DNA from: Chlorokybus atmophyticus
Lineage: Eukaryota; Streptophyta; Chlorokybophyceae; Chlorokybales; Chlorokybaceae
Assembly: GCA_009103225.1 (NCBI GenBank)
Contig: RHPI01002615.1
Coordinates: 187,352 to 251,351 of the forward strand
DNA length: 64,000 nt
Direction of reading: 5' to 3'
Under the pieces are notes generated by a model. It searched no databases and had not been told where the DNA came from. It saw only the letters and a list, made by a program, of their open reading frames with translations. Positions within the stretch are counted from its first letter, which is position 1; each line of letters opens with the position of its first letter. Shown here one piece after another: positions 47,171 to 59,730 of the stretch. Both the position numbers and the translations under genes were made by a program.

Positions 47171-49330
47171 CTACCTTGCACCCTCCATCATCCCCGCCGG
47201 CACCCGTTCAGCGTGTATATCTTTGGGTACGGGTCCCGTGTGTATGGGCGCATTCGGCACCTCCTTTGCGATGTGCCTCATGCCGTCACCCTTGTCCATG
47301 CGCTGCGGGACAGGCGCGCTCGCAATTACTGCCGGAGCGGGGGCGGAGGCGGCGAGCAATGCGGTGGGACGCCGGACGGCTATCTCACGTGCCTTGGAGA
47401 GAGATGAGGAGAGGTTAGAGGGGTTGGGGTTGAGTTGTTGTTGTTGAGTGAAGGGAGCGACACAACTTGTGTTGCACGGATTTGCGTGTATGTGCGTGTG
47501 CCAGTGTGCGTGCGTGCATATATATACGCACAAACACTGGCGCATGCACACGCACGCAGGCACACGCGCGCGCGCGTGCACACACAATGTCATAAAGCAC
47601 TTTGTGTTGCCACTCACCTCTTGACAGAGCGCGCAGTGGTGGCACAAGCATGCCGTGCCCAAATCTCCAAGGCAAGGACTCCTATCATAGAGCGCAGTAA
47701 CCTCAATCAGTCGATAACACACGCAGGTTACTCTTACAACACCCAACATCACACATCCTCAGATCTGCTTGCCTGCTCTTGCGAAGGTTATATCTCTCTC
47801 GCATGCGCGTTCTCCAACGCGAAGTCAACAGTGGCGCGCACCCCACAACGCACCCGCCGAGCAAACAATGCATAAGACAGAAGCGGTTGCATCGCACGGG
47901 CGCGGGACCCAAAACCTGGACAAGGAAAGCTTAGTTGGGTAAGCAAGTTGGGCGTGGTTGGGAAGTGGTAATGTGGTTACATCTTCGCGGGCGATGAGAG
48001 AGCCAACTGTGGGTCTTCTTCTGTCTTCGCGGAATGCTTGGTCGATGTTGCGGCCGAAGAGCAGACACGGACACCAAAAGCCCAGGCAGCCTGTGTGCAT
48101 GTGTGTGCGTGTGTCCAAGGGCGCATGTGTGGGCGCGTGTGTGTGCAAGTGTGCTTATAGGTGCACGTCTTTCCCCCCAAGTGTGTGCATGAGTGTGCGT
48201 CATGTGAGGGAAACTGTGTGACACAAGCTACGCACACGCAGGAGCTCGTGTGTGCGTGCATGCATGCTCACGCGTGATCATGCGCCATACGGCTTGCAAA
48301 TGTTATTTGAAAACAACCAGAGAGATTAAATAATCCAGTCGTACATATTTCCATGTGGCTGCAGCACGACCACAGCATGGACCCGAACGGCAGCGGCCTC
48401 GAGCTTGAGGCCCCTTCCTGCGACCTCCTCAGCTCCTCCTGATACTGCAACGCTTGCTCTTTCTGCAGCCTCGCCACTGCAGACAACAACAACCACACGT
48501 AAGAACACAACATACACCCCATCCAGTGATGAGCTTCACAACGCTCTACCCTGCCTGCGTCTGCTGTTGGCTTCTCGATCACCAATGCGGGCGTTTGTTG
48601 ACCGTTTATTCCCCTCATCGCAACCTGCATTGGTATGACGCAAACAAGCACTATGTGTACATGTGTGTTTGGAGGCTGCAACCACTCCCTCTCCCTCTCC
48701 CTGGACTTGCTTGCTCAGGCAAGGCATAGTGTAGTGAAGTCTCAGTAATGTGACAGAGTGAGTTATATTCTACTACTGCTGCACCTGTGAGGCGGCGTTT
48801 TCGGTGACGCACACGGGGCAGTCGCATACGGGCGCGTTGGCGCCAAACACGCTGGAGCTCAAATGGGTCTTGTACTGTGTAAAGGCCTGCGGGGAAGAGG
48901 AGATCCACAGTGAGTGAGTGAGCGATCGTTTAAGTGGTTGCACTGACAATGGCTTGATTGGTATAACCTATCAGCCATTTGCTCCACCAATCACGCAGCC
49001 AATGTGATCAAGTGAGTCAGTTTGTGAGCAAGTGGTGCGTTCATAAGCAACTGACTACCAAGTCCAACAAGCAAAGGTAAAATCTTGCTTAGACGTTTAT
49101 AATTCAATCTGGAAGCGTTCCAACAGTTGTGCTGTAAGCGTGCATGTGGACTAGTCCACACGACTGCTTGCATGCATTCACGCATTCATTCCCTGTGACA
49201 GCCTCCCCGGCATCACCTGTGAGGACTCCTCTGCTCCAGTGACAGACGTACTGGTGGCGGTCATATCGGCTGTCTCATTGTCCGTGCGGCCATTGTCCAT
49301 GTTCTTCACCATTCCCATCGCCGCCGCCAT
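47171..49330 (-). CDS. PLAC8-family cysteine-rich membrane protein
   Basis: Seven exons join in phase: 49330-49217, 48886-48785, 48462-48345, 48090-47981, 47915-47773, 47681-47618 and 47392-47171, giving 290 residues. The PLAC8 core has MEICCLGFWCPCLLFGRN (109-126). A hydrophobic stretch, CLMHCLLGGCVVGCAPLL, is followed by RERYNLR, then CLGDLGTACLCHHCALCQE (199-217). Plant relatives affect cell size, metal export and Ca2+ uptake at membranes; no specific role can be given here. An extra Cys cluster (CDCPVC, 59-64) and a Pro/Ala-rich tail (218-290) lie outside the core. Intron 5 uses a GC donor (AG^GCAAGC). Exon 3 starts after the second of two nearby AGs, chosen for phase. A CCG run at 49,439-49,464 lies upstream of the start. 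Confidence 0.88.
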
Positions 49331-50131
49331 GTTGTAATGCAGCTCTGTCTAGCGCTGCCGTCCAGAGACTTGCGCACTACTGTATGGAAAGGTCTCAATC
49401 AAGCCAAGAAGGGTTCAGCCGTATGTGTCCACTACCGCCACCGCCGCCGCCGCCGCCGCCGCCACGTGGATGCTGATTTCAGTCATCACTTGCTGACGTC
49501 AGCACAAGGCAGATTCTGTTGTGCGCAGGGCACAAGCGCCTGCCGCACTTGCGCCCAAATTCGACACTGAATAACAAAGGTTGCGACAGTTGCATAATGC
49601 AACTTGCATGGCCATACCCCTTACAAAACAGTGTTGTACACCTACGAGCTCATGCTTTGCGGTTTGCAGACAGCCTGCCTTAGCGGAGGTTGGCAGTGCG
49701 TACAAGAAAGGTGCTGGTTTGAGCAATGGAAACGTCTTGCAGTGGATCAGTGAACAATGCATCAGTCTTGTACACTATGGCTACTACAAATGCATGTCAT
49801 GCAGAAGCATGATGCATACGTATGCGCCCAGCACACACATACCAGCACACCCCTTTTGTACACATACATGTGTGCATCACACTCTCATGCATGCCACAAT
49901 CCTTCCCATTCTGTTTATTATACACATAGCACATTAACAACGCGACGATAGCAACTTCCGTACATGAGCTAGACTTGTAACCTGTTACTAGTTCAACGTA
50001 TTGCAGTGCTCAAGCTGCAACTGTACAGAAGGGGTGGAATAGGCATTGTGTGCAGATAAGACCGCCATGGTGAAGTTGAAACACAATGATTCACATCATG
50101 GGCCAAAGGGCTGTCTGTGCTGGAAGACAGT
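49331..50131. other. Intergenic between TSPO (stop) and PLAC8 gene (start)
   Basis: Holds the CCG trinucleotide run (49,439-49,464) in the presumed PLAC8 5' region. No further gene seen. Confidence 0.45.
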
Positions 50132-51381
50132 TCAAGGCTTCTTGTCTTTGTCAGGATTGTTCTTGAGCAGATTGTAGTTGAGGGCAGTAGCAAACAGAAT
50201 CCTGCACAGAGTTTCAACAGTGGTTTATGCACAGTAACGCACAGATATACAAATATCAATGTCGGACACAGACAAGCGTCTCACGCAACATCAACAATCC
50301 ACTAACCAAAGACACAATGCAAGCTTACCAGCCAAGGTAAGGAATCATGAGGTTGGAGGCTGTGGTGCTGACTGGTCTGAAGAGAGCGATACATGACGCA
50401 ACACCGATGTCCATTGCAACAATGTCCGCCAATGCATTGCTCTACACAATTTGGAAATCAGCTGGCAGCACATTTTGCATCCTGCAATATGACGCATAAG
50501 TGCGCATGCAATACAAGACTCACCATGTCATGCTTGCCAAAGAACAGGGGAGTCCACATAAAGTTGGCGACCAACTGTAGATGGAAAGATTGTTAGAGCA
50601 AGCGGTGTCACAACAAGTAGTTGCAGTTTTTACAGATTTACCTGAGCAGCGTACATCCCTAGAGGCAGCGCCTGTTGGGCCCAACCTGTTGACGGATGCA
50701 AGCATTGAGTCCACACAACTTACAGGCATGGACCAGTCAAGGCCTATGTACACAAACCTCCTTGCTGCCAGACAAGGTATGAAGCATATCCCATTGCGCA
50801 GTACAGCGCCGTCCACATAGGGGCAAATATCCAGTCCTGCACATGGTTTTCAGTCAGCTCGGCCTAGCTTTGTGTGGCAAGAAGAAGGTCGCATACTGCC
50901 TCCTTACAACGCCATCGTGAATGCATTGGTACAACCAGTTACTGCTACACTTTTGATCAAATTTGCGTGACTGGCAAATGTTATTGCGATGATGCAATTA
51001 CCATCACAAAACCAGCAGGCAACTGCTGATAACCATTATCACAAAGCTTCATATGATCACATACGGGTCAAGCACATGCATGCTTACCGGTGGGTTCCAT
51101 GAAGGCTTCTTCAGGGTTTTGTACCAGCCTGTATTTACCATGGCCCCAGAGCAAGTCAGTAGTGAGCAACAGACCTACTTGTAAGCAAGCTGTTCATTGC
51201 TGCCTTGTGAGCGGCGACGGCAAGGACCCGTTTTTTAGAACCAAACTTAATCATCACATGGTCAATTACGCAAGGATTGACAACCTTTCACAGCCTTTGC
51301 GCTGGCTGGAGCGCCGATGAAACCGGCCGACACCGGAATGCCGATGGCAATCACCAGCGGCAAGCTGATATGCGCACCCAT
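50132..51381 (-). CDS. TSPO: TSPO/TspO translocator protein
   Basis: Five-span membrane protein binding porphyrins and sterols, usually in mitochondria, plastid or ER/Golgi membranes. Seven exons join in phase: 51381-51285, 51128-51088, 50836-50758, 50685-50642, 50574-50524, 50441-50329 and 50201-50132, giving 164 residues, the normal family length. Key motifs: [14 protein letters not shown] (33-46), [20 protein letters not shown] (47-66), [14 protein letters not shown] (91-104) and the C-terminal [18 protein letters not shown] (136-153). These are the Trp-rich signature blocks of TspO. The short N-terminus before TM1 shows no clear targeting peptide. It is divergent from the ERGIC3-like gene across 880 bp. 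Confidence 0.95.
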
Positions 51382-52260
51382 GACTGCTCTGCTCTGCACG
51401 CAAGCAAGTGACCACATATAGCGATCCGTTTCAGTACCAAAGTTCTCACGCAACCAACTTGCGGTTGCACGCGTTGAGACGCATGCAAGTGTGCTGCTAG
51501 GTGAGTGTTTCTTCTCGCAAGCAGGCAGGCGTGCACCAAGTGTTAAAAGTCGACGAAACATCTGTTCTACCTTCACGCACCCGTGAAAAGACTAACCAAA
51601 GTGCGGACAAACGCATAGCGTAAAGCATGCACCCTTGCATTCCAGCGGACAACACTGCAGCATCCATGCACGTGTCACTGCCCTTGCTCCACTTCTCAGC
51701 AGTGACTTACTATGCTAATCAAATGGCCAAGCATTGATCACCATCAAGAAGCTCACCGCTTTACCGAAATCACCCCACTGCCGCCGCCGCCTCCGTCCCC
51801 GTCGCCAACACCACCGTGACTGCCTAGTAGGTCCCAGCGCATGGCACTCCTCAATGCTTCAGTGCCAAGCTGCACTGCACTCCATTGACTTGCAGGGTTG
51901 TTTGCTTGGGACTGATAGCAGCTGGGGTCGGCGGTGGTGGCTGGATTGGAAGGTGTCAACGAAGGTGGTGTGGGCCGCTTTGGGCCGAGCGCTGTTGCGC
52001 AGGAGAGGTTTCTCTGCCCTGCCTGGTTTGGGTAGTCATCAACTTGGCGTTGTGGCTTGCTGGTCCGGTTTGGCGGCTTTGGCTTGCTGCTTCGCTGTGG
52101 CACATGTGCTAGTGTGCTTGCATTGCGCTGCCCCAACTCTGGTGAGGGTTTGGGCTCTGCACAGACGGGCATGGGCAGAAGGAGGTAGCATCGTGGTGTT
52201 GGCTGTTGACAAGTAAGATCAAGATAAACGTTGCGGGCGTGGTATTGAGGTTTTCGCGCC
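51382..52260. other. Divergent intergenic region between TSPO and ERGIC3-like gene
   Basis: Expected to hold both promoters. A 195-codon minus frame reaching from 52,340 to 51,753 is low-complexity and overlaps ERGIC3 exon 1, so I do not call it. Confidence 0.45.
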
Positions 52261-54433
52261 ATGGGTTTCAAGTTGCAGTCAATAAGCCGCTTCGACGCCT
52301 TTGCGCGTACGGAGGACCATCTCATGCACAAAACCAACACGGGAGCCGTGGGTGAGTTTGCTCATTGTTTGTTGTGTTGTGGCAATGATAACGATTTCCG
52401 CTAGCATGCGTCGTTGTTGGCAATGATCTATGAAGTGGCCATGTGTGACAGTTTGTTTCCTGGGAATGGTGTCCTTGTTTATAATGCTACAATTTAATCA
52501 AGGGTATATTGCAGCAATACACCCTTGTGTACTGATGCAGTACACAAGGGTGTATTGCGTCAATTGCTGACCGTGATTGTGTTGGCGCCTGCAGTCACTC
52601 TCATAGGTATTGTGTTGATCGCCATCCTGTTTGTGCACGAGATGTCTTTCTACTTGACACCCACTACGCAACATGAGGTAACAAAGACAGCCTATATTGT
52701 TGTATCCGTAATGAGGCGCCATCTTGGTTATTGTTGTTGCAGTAGTTGCCATGATATAAGGATGCTGCTTCAACCTGTTTGCACTGGCAGATGTCTGTTG
52801 ACCTGACTCGCGAGGAGAAACTGTCCATTTTTGTTAACATGTCCCTTCCCAGTCTACCATGCCAGGGTAACGATTTCTGCATGAGCTTGCAGTGCGGTAA
52901 AGTATTTGAACTTAATTGATCAGCACCTAAATCATATTTTCCAGACTATTGCTGTGTTAGCAGTTACAGTAGGTGCATGCCTTGCATCACAAATAGTGAT
53001 TATGCTGTGGCAGTGCTTAGCATGGATGCATTGGACATGTCTGGACAACATGACGTCGACATTGGTGGCGACATCTTTAAGGTATACTTGTGTATCTCTG
53101 TAACGCTCACGTCTGTTATTGCAAGCTTTCTCTGTACATCGTATGCCAAACATCTGATAAACATGCCAGCTCCTCAATCAGGCACGTCTCGACAGCTTTG
53201 GTCAGCTCATACCTGGGGGACTGGTTGTGCATGATGACGACCATGACCACGGTATTACAAACCGATGTTGCAAGGTTACGTCACCCAATGGGCTGATGTT
53301 TCCTGGATGCTGAACTTGATTACCCAACTGCGCTGAATGCCGGTGGCACAATTTTGCAGGCGGCTCCAGTATGTTTGGGCAAACCCAGCAGGAGTATCTG
53401 AAGGAAGTCAGTGTCATTCAAACAGCACTTGCGGCAGGCGAAGGCTGCAGGGTAAAACGTTGTTGCTGAACCTAGTGGGCTTATTACTGTGGTGCAATTT
53501 GCATTACACACAGCTGAACTTGGAGTTTGGCATGGCTGTGACAAACGTCTCACATGGCATGGCTGTGTGCAGGTGTTTGGACACTTGGATGTTTCGCGTG
53601 TGGCGGGGAACTTCCACATCTCCGTGCACGGGCATAGCATGCCGGTGTTAGAACAGGTATACCGTCAATCAGGACAACAGCATTGACTATGCATTGCAAG
53701 TGGAGCTTACATGACCGTGCAGGTATTTGGTGTTGCGGGCAAGATCAATGTGAGCCATAGTATACATTCCATGTCATTTGGGCCACCTTATCCTAGCATG
53801 CACAACCCTCTGGATGGATTTGATCGTATCCTCGATGAGTTGCACGCAGGCACCTTCAAGTACTTCTTAAAGGTTAGTCCAAGGTTACAGCATTGCACCA
53901 TTGCTTCACTGTTGGTCTATTGCTAGTATCGACTCGCCTCCACTTTGCAGATTGTGCCGACAACCTACAAGCACCTACATCAAGGTATTGTTGCCACAAA
54001 CCAGTACTCCGTCACCGAGTACTTCAGCCCGACTACAACCACCGATCAAAGCATTCCTGGTCAGCTAACTGTGGTTGTTAGGCTCTTGCAGGTGCTGTAC
54101 AGTCCAACAGAGTTACATTGTCATCTTGTCGCTAATGTTTGCCGCCCTGCAGCTATCTACTTTGTTTACGACTTTTCACCTATTACGGTGACCATCGCGG
54201 AAACCCGCAAGTCGCTTGCACATTTTCTCACGCGCCTGTGTGCGGTTGTTGGCGGCTCATTCGCGGTCACAGGTAACGCCGCGTTTGCAACGCGTATTAT
54301 TGTGTTGTGTTAGTTGTCTTTTTTATCAGAGTGGGTCGTCCCTCGCTTTGCTGACTTGTGCGATTGTCTGGCAGGCATGCTAGATAAGTGGATATACCGG
54401 GTAGTCACAGCCTTGTCTGGACCCTCAAAGTAA
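52261..54433 (+). CDS. ERGIC3: ERGIC3/Erv46-like ER-Golgi cargo receptor
   Basis: Cycles between ER and Golgi in COPII/COPI vesicles, usually as an Erv41-Erv46 complex. Eleven exons join in phase: 52261-52351, 52595-52677, 52791-52866, 53014-53081, 53182-53251, 53360-53451, 53573-53656, 53723-53872, 53951-54059, 54153-54272 and 54375-54433, giving 333 residues. Cytosolic start SISRFDAFARTEDH, TM1 at about 31-50, then lumenal VNMSLPSLPC, VLSMDALDMSGQHDVD, EGCRVFGHLDVSRVAGNFHI, HSMSFGPPYPSMHNPLDGF and NQYSVTEYFSP. A second span follows near 300-315 (LCAVVGGSFAVTG). The order is that of plant ERGIC3-type proteins. The C-terminus is short (ALSGPSK). Intron 1 contains a perfect 21-bp hairpin. Confidence 0.93.
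52514..52558. repeat. Perfect hairpin, 21-bp arms and 3-nt loop
   Basis: GCAATACACCCTTGTGTACTG, loop ATG, then its exact reverse complement, within intron 1 of the ERGIC3-like gene. Confidence 0.9.
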
Positions 54434-55959
54434 TTACGCTCGGCCCACGTTGCGGTACATGTCGTCAACAGCATGCGCGAAGGCTGCACAAATGCAACTT
54501 GCTCATTGCAAACACTTGTATTGTCATGGTGTTTGTTCTATCAATGCCAAGTGCCACCAGCTGGTGTAAGAGTTTAGTAAGTGGCATTTGTTCATCCATA
54601 CTCTGGTGTACAAAATTCAAAGGTGCTATTGCGCCCATGCTGTTTGCGGTGAGCACACATGCCAGTCATGCTCATGCAGCAACTATGCTCGCACCTTAGT
54701 CTCATATACCAAAGCACCGGGTAACGCACCTATAACATCACTAGTCCAACAACTACCATGGCTCCACCCCGCTAGTCATGCACGCATGCATTCAAAGTCA
54801 GTCACCTGCATCATTTATGGGCAGTAGCGCGTGCTTTTTCACTTTTGGGTTTTCAGCTGCGGCAGGTCCAAGAAGGTAATGTTTTTTTGTTCGTTGTGAT
54901 GGCAAGCGAGAACATGCACATCATCTGGTCAATACAACTTCATTCCAATCAATCACGATCCCCATTTTGTATGGTGACCGGCCATAGACCAGAGGGTCAA
55001 TTGCTGCTGTAACCGCCTAGTACAGTGCAAGAAAGCGGAGCTCATCGCTGCAACGCCTGCAAACTATCAGGAATGGCTGGAGAAGAAGCGTGAGCGTCAA
55101 CATTAGGCTAGAGCTAGAATGCTTGGGTCACCAATGTCTGAAAATGAAATTGGACATACAGTATACAGTATACACCTTTTCCCTCTGCTGCAGGTGACAC
55201 CCGCTGCTCCTCTGCCTGCCCTACCTACGCTCTTGCACTTGCACTTGCATTCACGTAGCCTAGCCTAGGGAAAGCCCCTGTAGCCTAAAGGCGGTGGTGT
55301 GAATAAATTGTGGTGCTCTATGTGTTATGCTTGTGTTTGTGTATGCTTGGCATAACATGTGCATAATGGTTTATTTGAATCCCCTATACAGTGCAATGAG
55401 TGACATGCATTTGAATCTACTACATACCTCAAATGTTCTGTTACATATTCTCCCTCAGCATCCAAGGTTCCTCTTGCCTTCTCACGCCCTCCCCTCCTCA
55501 TCACTCTTCCACAATTACAGTATACTACACAGAACACTTTGCAATCCCAAGCGCATCTTCGCAAGGATGGCACTGCATTGCAAAGCCACACGCTTGACCT
55601 GAGTTGCATCAGTGCCCGGCTCTACCTGAACTGGCAAACAACCGCGCTCTCTACACATACAAAACACATAGGATCAAAATGCAATGCACACTCAAAACGT
55701 CTCCAGCATTTTGGATCGTGGGTTCGACCAGCTTGAGGCATGCAACAACCTGTGGCGTTGGGCTGATTGTGCAGTATACTGCGCAGCAGTGACTGTGCAA
55801 GCTCTGTGCAGTACATGACTTACTGGTACTGCTTGCAAGACACAAGCAACAATTCAGGGGGAGGGGTTAAGGAGCCTCGGAATATCTATCTGTACAGCAA
55901 CACACCACAGATTCTTGTTCTCGACCTGTGACGCAATGGCGAAACACAACTCTCCAGCC
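54434..55959. other. Convergent intergenic region with a possible orphan exon
   Basis: Lies between the stops of the ERGIC3-like gene and OSCP. At 55,030-55,106 a plus-strand exon-like stretch follows an acceptor (CTAGTACAG) and reads CKKAELIAATPANYQEWLEK then KRERQH and a stop. A short piece at 54,856-54,875 (CGRSKK before GTAATG) could precede it in phase. I cannot identify or complete it; no start was found. Confidence 0.3.
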
Positions 55960-57454
55960 CTAGAATGCCTCGCGAAGCGACTGCTCAAGCACCCTCACGC
56001 GCGTGGCAAGCGACAGGTCTATGTGCTTGTCGCCAACATCGACCACCAGACCTCCAATGATTTCGCGATTAACCTGTCAGTGCATGCATGAGTACAAATG
56101 CACATACTGGCGGGAATGTTTGGAGTTGAATAGGTTTTGTACATAGTGCACCAGACTGCAAACTCATGTACGTGTCACACGCCCAAGCCAAAGCGTGCTG
56201 TAATGAAACAAACCAAGCACACAGCCATGATTGCACGTTGCTGGCCACATCTCATACCTTTGTTTGCAGCTTGATGGTTTGGCCCTTTTCCACATAGTCG
56301 CCAAGCGCGGACTTCACTTCATTCAGCTCCTGGTCCGTGAGTGGATCGGCTGAAGTCACCACCGCTTTAACCTCACCGCGGTATGCGCGCAGGATGTCCT
56401 CAAACGCCTGCACACAAGCCATCAGTGGCATAAGAAGCATGTTCGACAGTACTGACTACAATGTAACCTTGCTACTGCACTTGGCAATAAACGCTAGGAT
56501 TGTGTAATGACAACCAACATAACGCAAAGTGGCTTGACCGTCTCCTTGAAAATGCAACTGTCAAGGCTACCATAACAAGTGCTCGTGCAGCTGCTCACAT
56601 CACAGCAAATTGTGTTACATTGACGACCTAGGTCACTGTCCTTGTGTGTTGCTCTGCTTGCGCTGCGCGCACAACTGGTGCATACATAATGCTGACGAAT
56701 GGAGGTAGCATACGCAGTGTTGGATATATGTGCATATGCTACGGGGTCAACCACCACGACCAGCAGTGCGCAGTGCGGCAATGCAACTGTTAGCAACCAT
56801 ACCTGCCCACTGAAAGACTCAGCAAACAAATCCAAGATTTAAAAAGATGCAGACTACTCGCCATGCATGCAAGCAGGCATCAGCCACAGTCATGGCTGCT
56901 GGCAATCCCATGCGCGTAACAAGTTGACTTTACCAGACAAACCATTGAAGCATTATACACGAGCAATGCAGCATTGCAGTTTGCGTCAACTAAATCTGCG
57001 ATCCGCCACGCACCTCGATAACCTTCAAGGTTTGAGGCAACCGGCCATGTTCTGCGAGGGTGCCAAAAAACTGCACAGTGACGGGGTTGAGCTTGAGACT
57101 GTCAAGCAACTTGACGATGGCCTTGGCTTTGTCCTGTTTGGGGACGCTGGGGTCCTTGAGGAAATCCCTGAACGTTTCGTTGGACTTAGCGAGCTCGGCC
57201 AGGCTCAGGAGATCGCTCTCCACGGCGTTGAGATTGTTCTTATCGCCGGCGGCATAGTACAACGCCGTGGCGTAGCGCCCCTCCAGGCCGAACAGCCTCA
57301 GCGGCAAAGGCAGGGAGTGCTCCTTCTTGGGGATCACCTCATCTGTGGCATAGCTACGCCGAGCGGCGACGACACCGGCAGCACGGCCCGTGGACAGCGA
57401 CGATGACGATGTCGCTGCCCTCCGCAGCAGCGTCACCGCCGCTCCCCGCAGCAT
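55960..57454 (-). CDS. ATP5PO: Mitochondrial ATP synthase OSCP (delta) subunit
   Basis: Stator subunit linking F1 to the peripheral stalk of mitochondrial ATP synthase. Three exons join in phase: 57454-57014, 56407-56258 and 56073-55960, giving 234 residues. The N-terminus MLRGAAVTLLRRAATSS to RRSYATDE is a mitochondrial presequence with the SYA cleavage signature. The mature part has PLRLFGLEGRYATALYYAAG, FRDFLKDPSVPKQDKAKAI, VQFFGTLAEHGRLPQTLKVI, RAYRGEVKAVVTSADPL and IIGGLVVDVGDKHIDLSLAT at the C-terminus. An in-frame ATG further upstream (57,577) would put extra residues before the presequence, so 57,454 is preferred. It shares its upstream region with V-ATPase subunit d. Confidence 0.95.
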
Positions 57455-57849
57455 GCTTGCCGCCGGCCCCTGCGGCCACGACCTCAGCCCCACCACCTGG
57501 CAGCCACGCTCAAACCCTAATGCAAAGCAGAAACACCGGCTAAAGCTAACGCATGCAGATGCCAAATGCAGTTCCATAGAGTCAGTACAGGCATGTTTCC
57601 GGCGTAACTATGTACGTAACCACTTGTAGTGCTTTTCTTTTGTTTCATTCTCTTACCCAGTCAGCAGAGTCTTAGAAGGGCTTTGGTTCGTTGTTGGACT
57701 GCCCGTTTGTTAGAGCGGCTTACTAACCGAGTTGAAACCGTTCAGCACCAAAATTAGGGTTTGGCTCAGCTGGGCGTTGGCGTCGGTGTCGTCGCAGGCG
57801 TTGTCGGCATCGTTGGCGTCATTGCGATTGATCTTGTTGGGGGCTCGGG
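57455..57849. promoter_or_regulatory. Shared divergent upstream region (OSCP and V-ATPase d)
   Basis: Only 395 bp separate the start codons of two divergently transcribed ATPase subunit genes. It must contain both promoters and 5' UTRs. No TATA box is evident. A GGCGTCGG/GTTGGCGTC-like run lies at about 57,775-57,825. Confidence 0.5.
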
Positions 57850-59730
57850 ATGTACGGCTTTGAGGCCCTCTGGTTTAACGTCAAAGATGGGTTTCCGGAG
57901 GCTATCGTGCGGGGCATGCGGGGAGGGCTGCTGACGGCAGCAGACTACAACGCTCTGTGCCAGTGTGAGGGCTTGGATGACATACGTCTCCATTTACAGG
58001 TACACCTTGCTTGTGGGAATTGTTTATTGTGTTTTCACTCCCTTGATACCCGTCCAAGCTGTTTCTGTACGTATCAATCTCAGTGATTACTGCCCAACCA
58101 CGCAAGGTCTTTGGCTCATCCTGACCGCATGTGTGTCAACCAACAAGTCTGCTCGGAGAGGATTTGTTGTCTACATTTCAGAACTTTCTTTGTTTGCAGT
58201 CTTAGGTAAATGCGGTTTGATCTATTTGCTGTTTGGAAATGCATGTAGCGTGCAGCAGTTCGGTTGTGACAGCACAGACTATACCTCATGATACACACCT
58301 AGCAATGCTCCATGTGGGCCAGCTGTCAACTTTCCCCACTGGCGTTGAAGTGCGTGGTATACGCATCATTGACGTAAAATGTGTCTTACGAGCCACACAC
58401 AGGATGGAGGCTCTGTTGTTTTCTGTCGGTCATCACTTGAGCCTTGCTATTATGTATATCACAAGTAGTACATGATGGTGGTACTCGCCAGGGCACAGAC
58501 TATGGACCGGCGTTGCAAGCGGCAGAGACATCAGGCGCCAGTTTGCAGCACACGGCGGCTCTGGTTGACGCGTGCACAAAGAAGCTTGTGTCGGAGTGGC
58601 GCTACCTGCAGAGCGTGGCGACGGGCAACCTCGCGCGCTTCCTCGAGTACTGCACGTATGGTTACATGATCGACAACGTGGTACTGATCGTGACAGGCAC
58701 TCTACACGAGCGCGATGTGCAGTCGCTGCTGGACAAATGCCACCCGCTCGGCGCCTTTGACTCAATGGCCACACTGGCTGTTGCCCAGTCCATCCGCGAG
58801 CTCTACAGATTGGTGCTTGTGGACACACCTCTTGCGCCCTACTTCTCTGAGGTGTGTTGCTTTGTCGTGTACATTGAGTGTGCGGTGGAACTGCAGGTTT
58901 TTGTGAGCGTACGTGCTGAGTTTACTGCTTATAGACACTGTGCGTATGTGTTGATGTGGGTTTTGTTGTCACAACATTATTGTGAGTGCAGGTTGTGCCC
59001 GCCTCAGAAGATCTGGATGAGATCAACATTGAGTTGATGCGCAACGGCCTGTTTAAGGCATATCTGCAGGACTTTTACAACTTTTGCAAGTCTTTGGGTG
59101 GTGCTACCGCGGAGCTCATGTCGGACCTGCTCGCGTTTGAGGCGGACCGGAGAGCCCTCAACATCACCATCAACTCCATCGGCACGGAGCTCACACGTGA
59201 TGACAGGCGCAAGCTTTACTCGCAGTTTGGACTTCTTCACTCGCACGGCCATGAGGCTCTCGCTGGTTGCGATGACTATGATCAGGTGTGGTGTTGCGAT
59301 AGATTGCTCTGCATGCATGATGCAAGTTGGCTTGCATCATACACCTCACTTACATTGAACTCTATGACCAGGTCCGGGGTGTCATGGAGCAGTATCCGCC
59401 ATATGCAGCCATTTTCTCGCGCCTGTCATATGGAGAGACTCAGATGCTTGATAAGGCACTGTATGAGGAGGAAGTGAGGCGCTGCGTGCTTTGCTTCGAA
59501 CAACAGGTGTGTATTGAATCATGCGACAAGTCGCCATCGACCGTAATGTCTGCAACACATGGCACTTCATTGCATTGACGCTCTGTGCTGTGGTGCAGTT
59601 CCACTACGCCGTTTTTTGGGCGTATCTGCGGTTGCGAGAACAAGAAATCCGCAACCTGATGTGGATATCTGAGTGCGTTGCTCAAAACCAGAAGTCACGC
59701 ATTCACGATGGTGTAGTATACATCGTGTAA
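57850..59730 (+). CDS. VMA6: V-type H+-ATPase subunit d (V0 domain)
   Basis: Couples the central rotor axle to the V0 c-ring of the vacuolar proton pump. Five exons join in phase: 57850-57999, 58492-58851, 58992-59285, 59372-59506 and 59599-59730, giving 356 residues (yeast and human are about 345-351). Diagnostic blocks: [119 protein letters not shown] and [17 protein letters not shown]. Intron 1 is long (492 bp). The stop codon overlaps a TGTAA (59,726-59,730), and another TGTAA lies about 15 bp downstream; TGTAA is the polyadenylation signal of many green algae, but this alone proves little. Confidence 0.96.

Noticed and set aside
50132..51381. First read as an Mpv17/PMP22-type peroxisomal membrane protein
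   Set aside because: Joining exons gives the TspO signature blocks ([28 protein letters not shown]) and a 164-residue length, which do not fit Mpv17.
51753..52340. 195-codon minus-strand frame upstream of the ERGIC3-like gene
   Set aside because: Low-complexity Pro/Ser/Gly composition, overlaps ERGIC3 exon 1 on the other strand, no domain.
55700..55740. GGGTTCGACC resembling a tRNA T-loop
   Set aside because: No matching T-stem pairing and no D-arm, anticodon arm or acceptor stem could be fitted.
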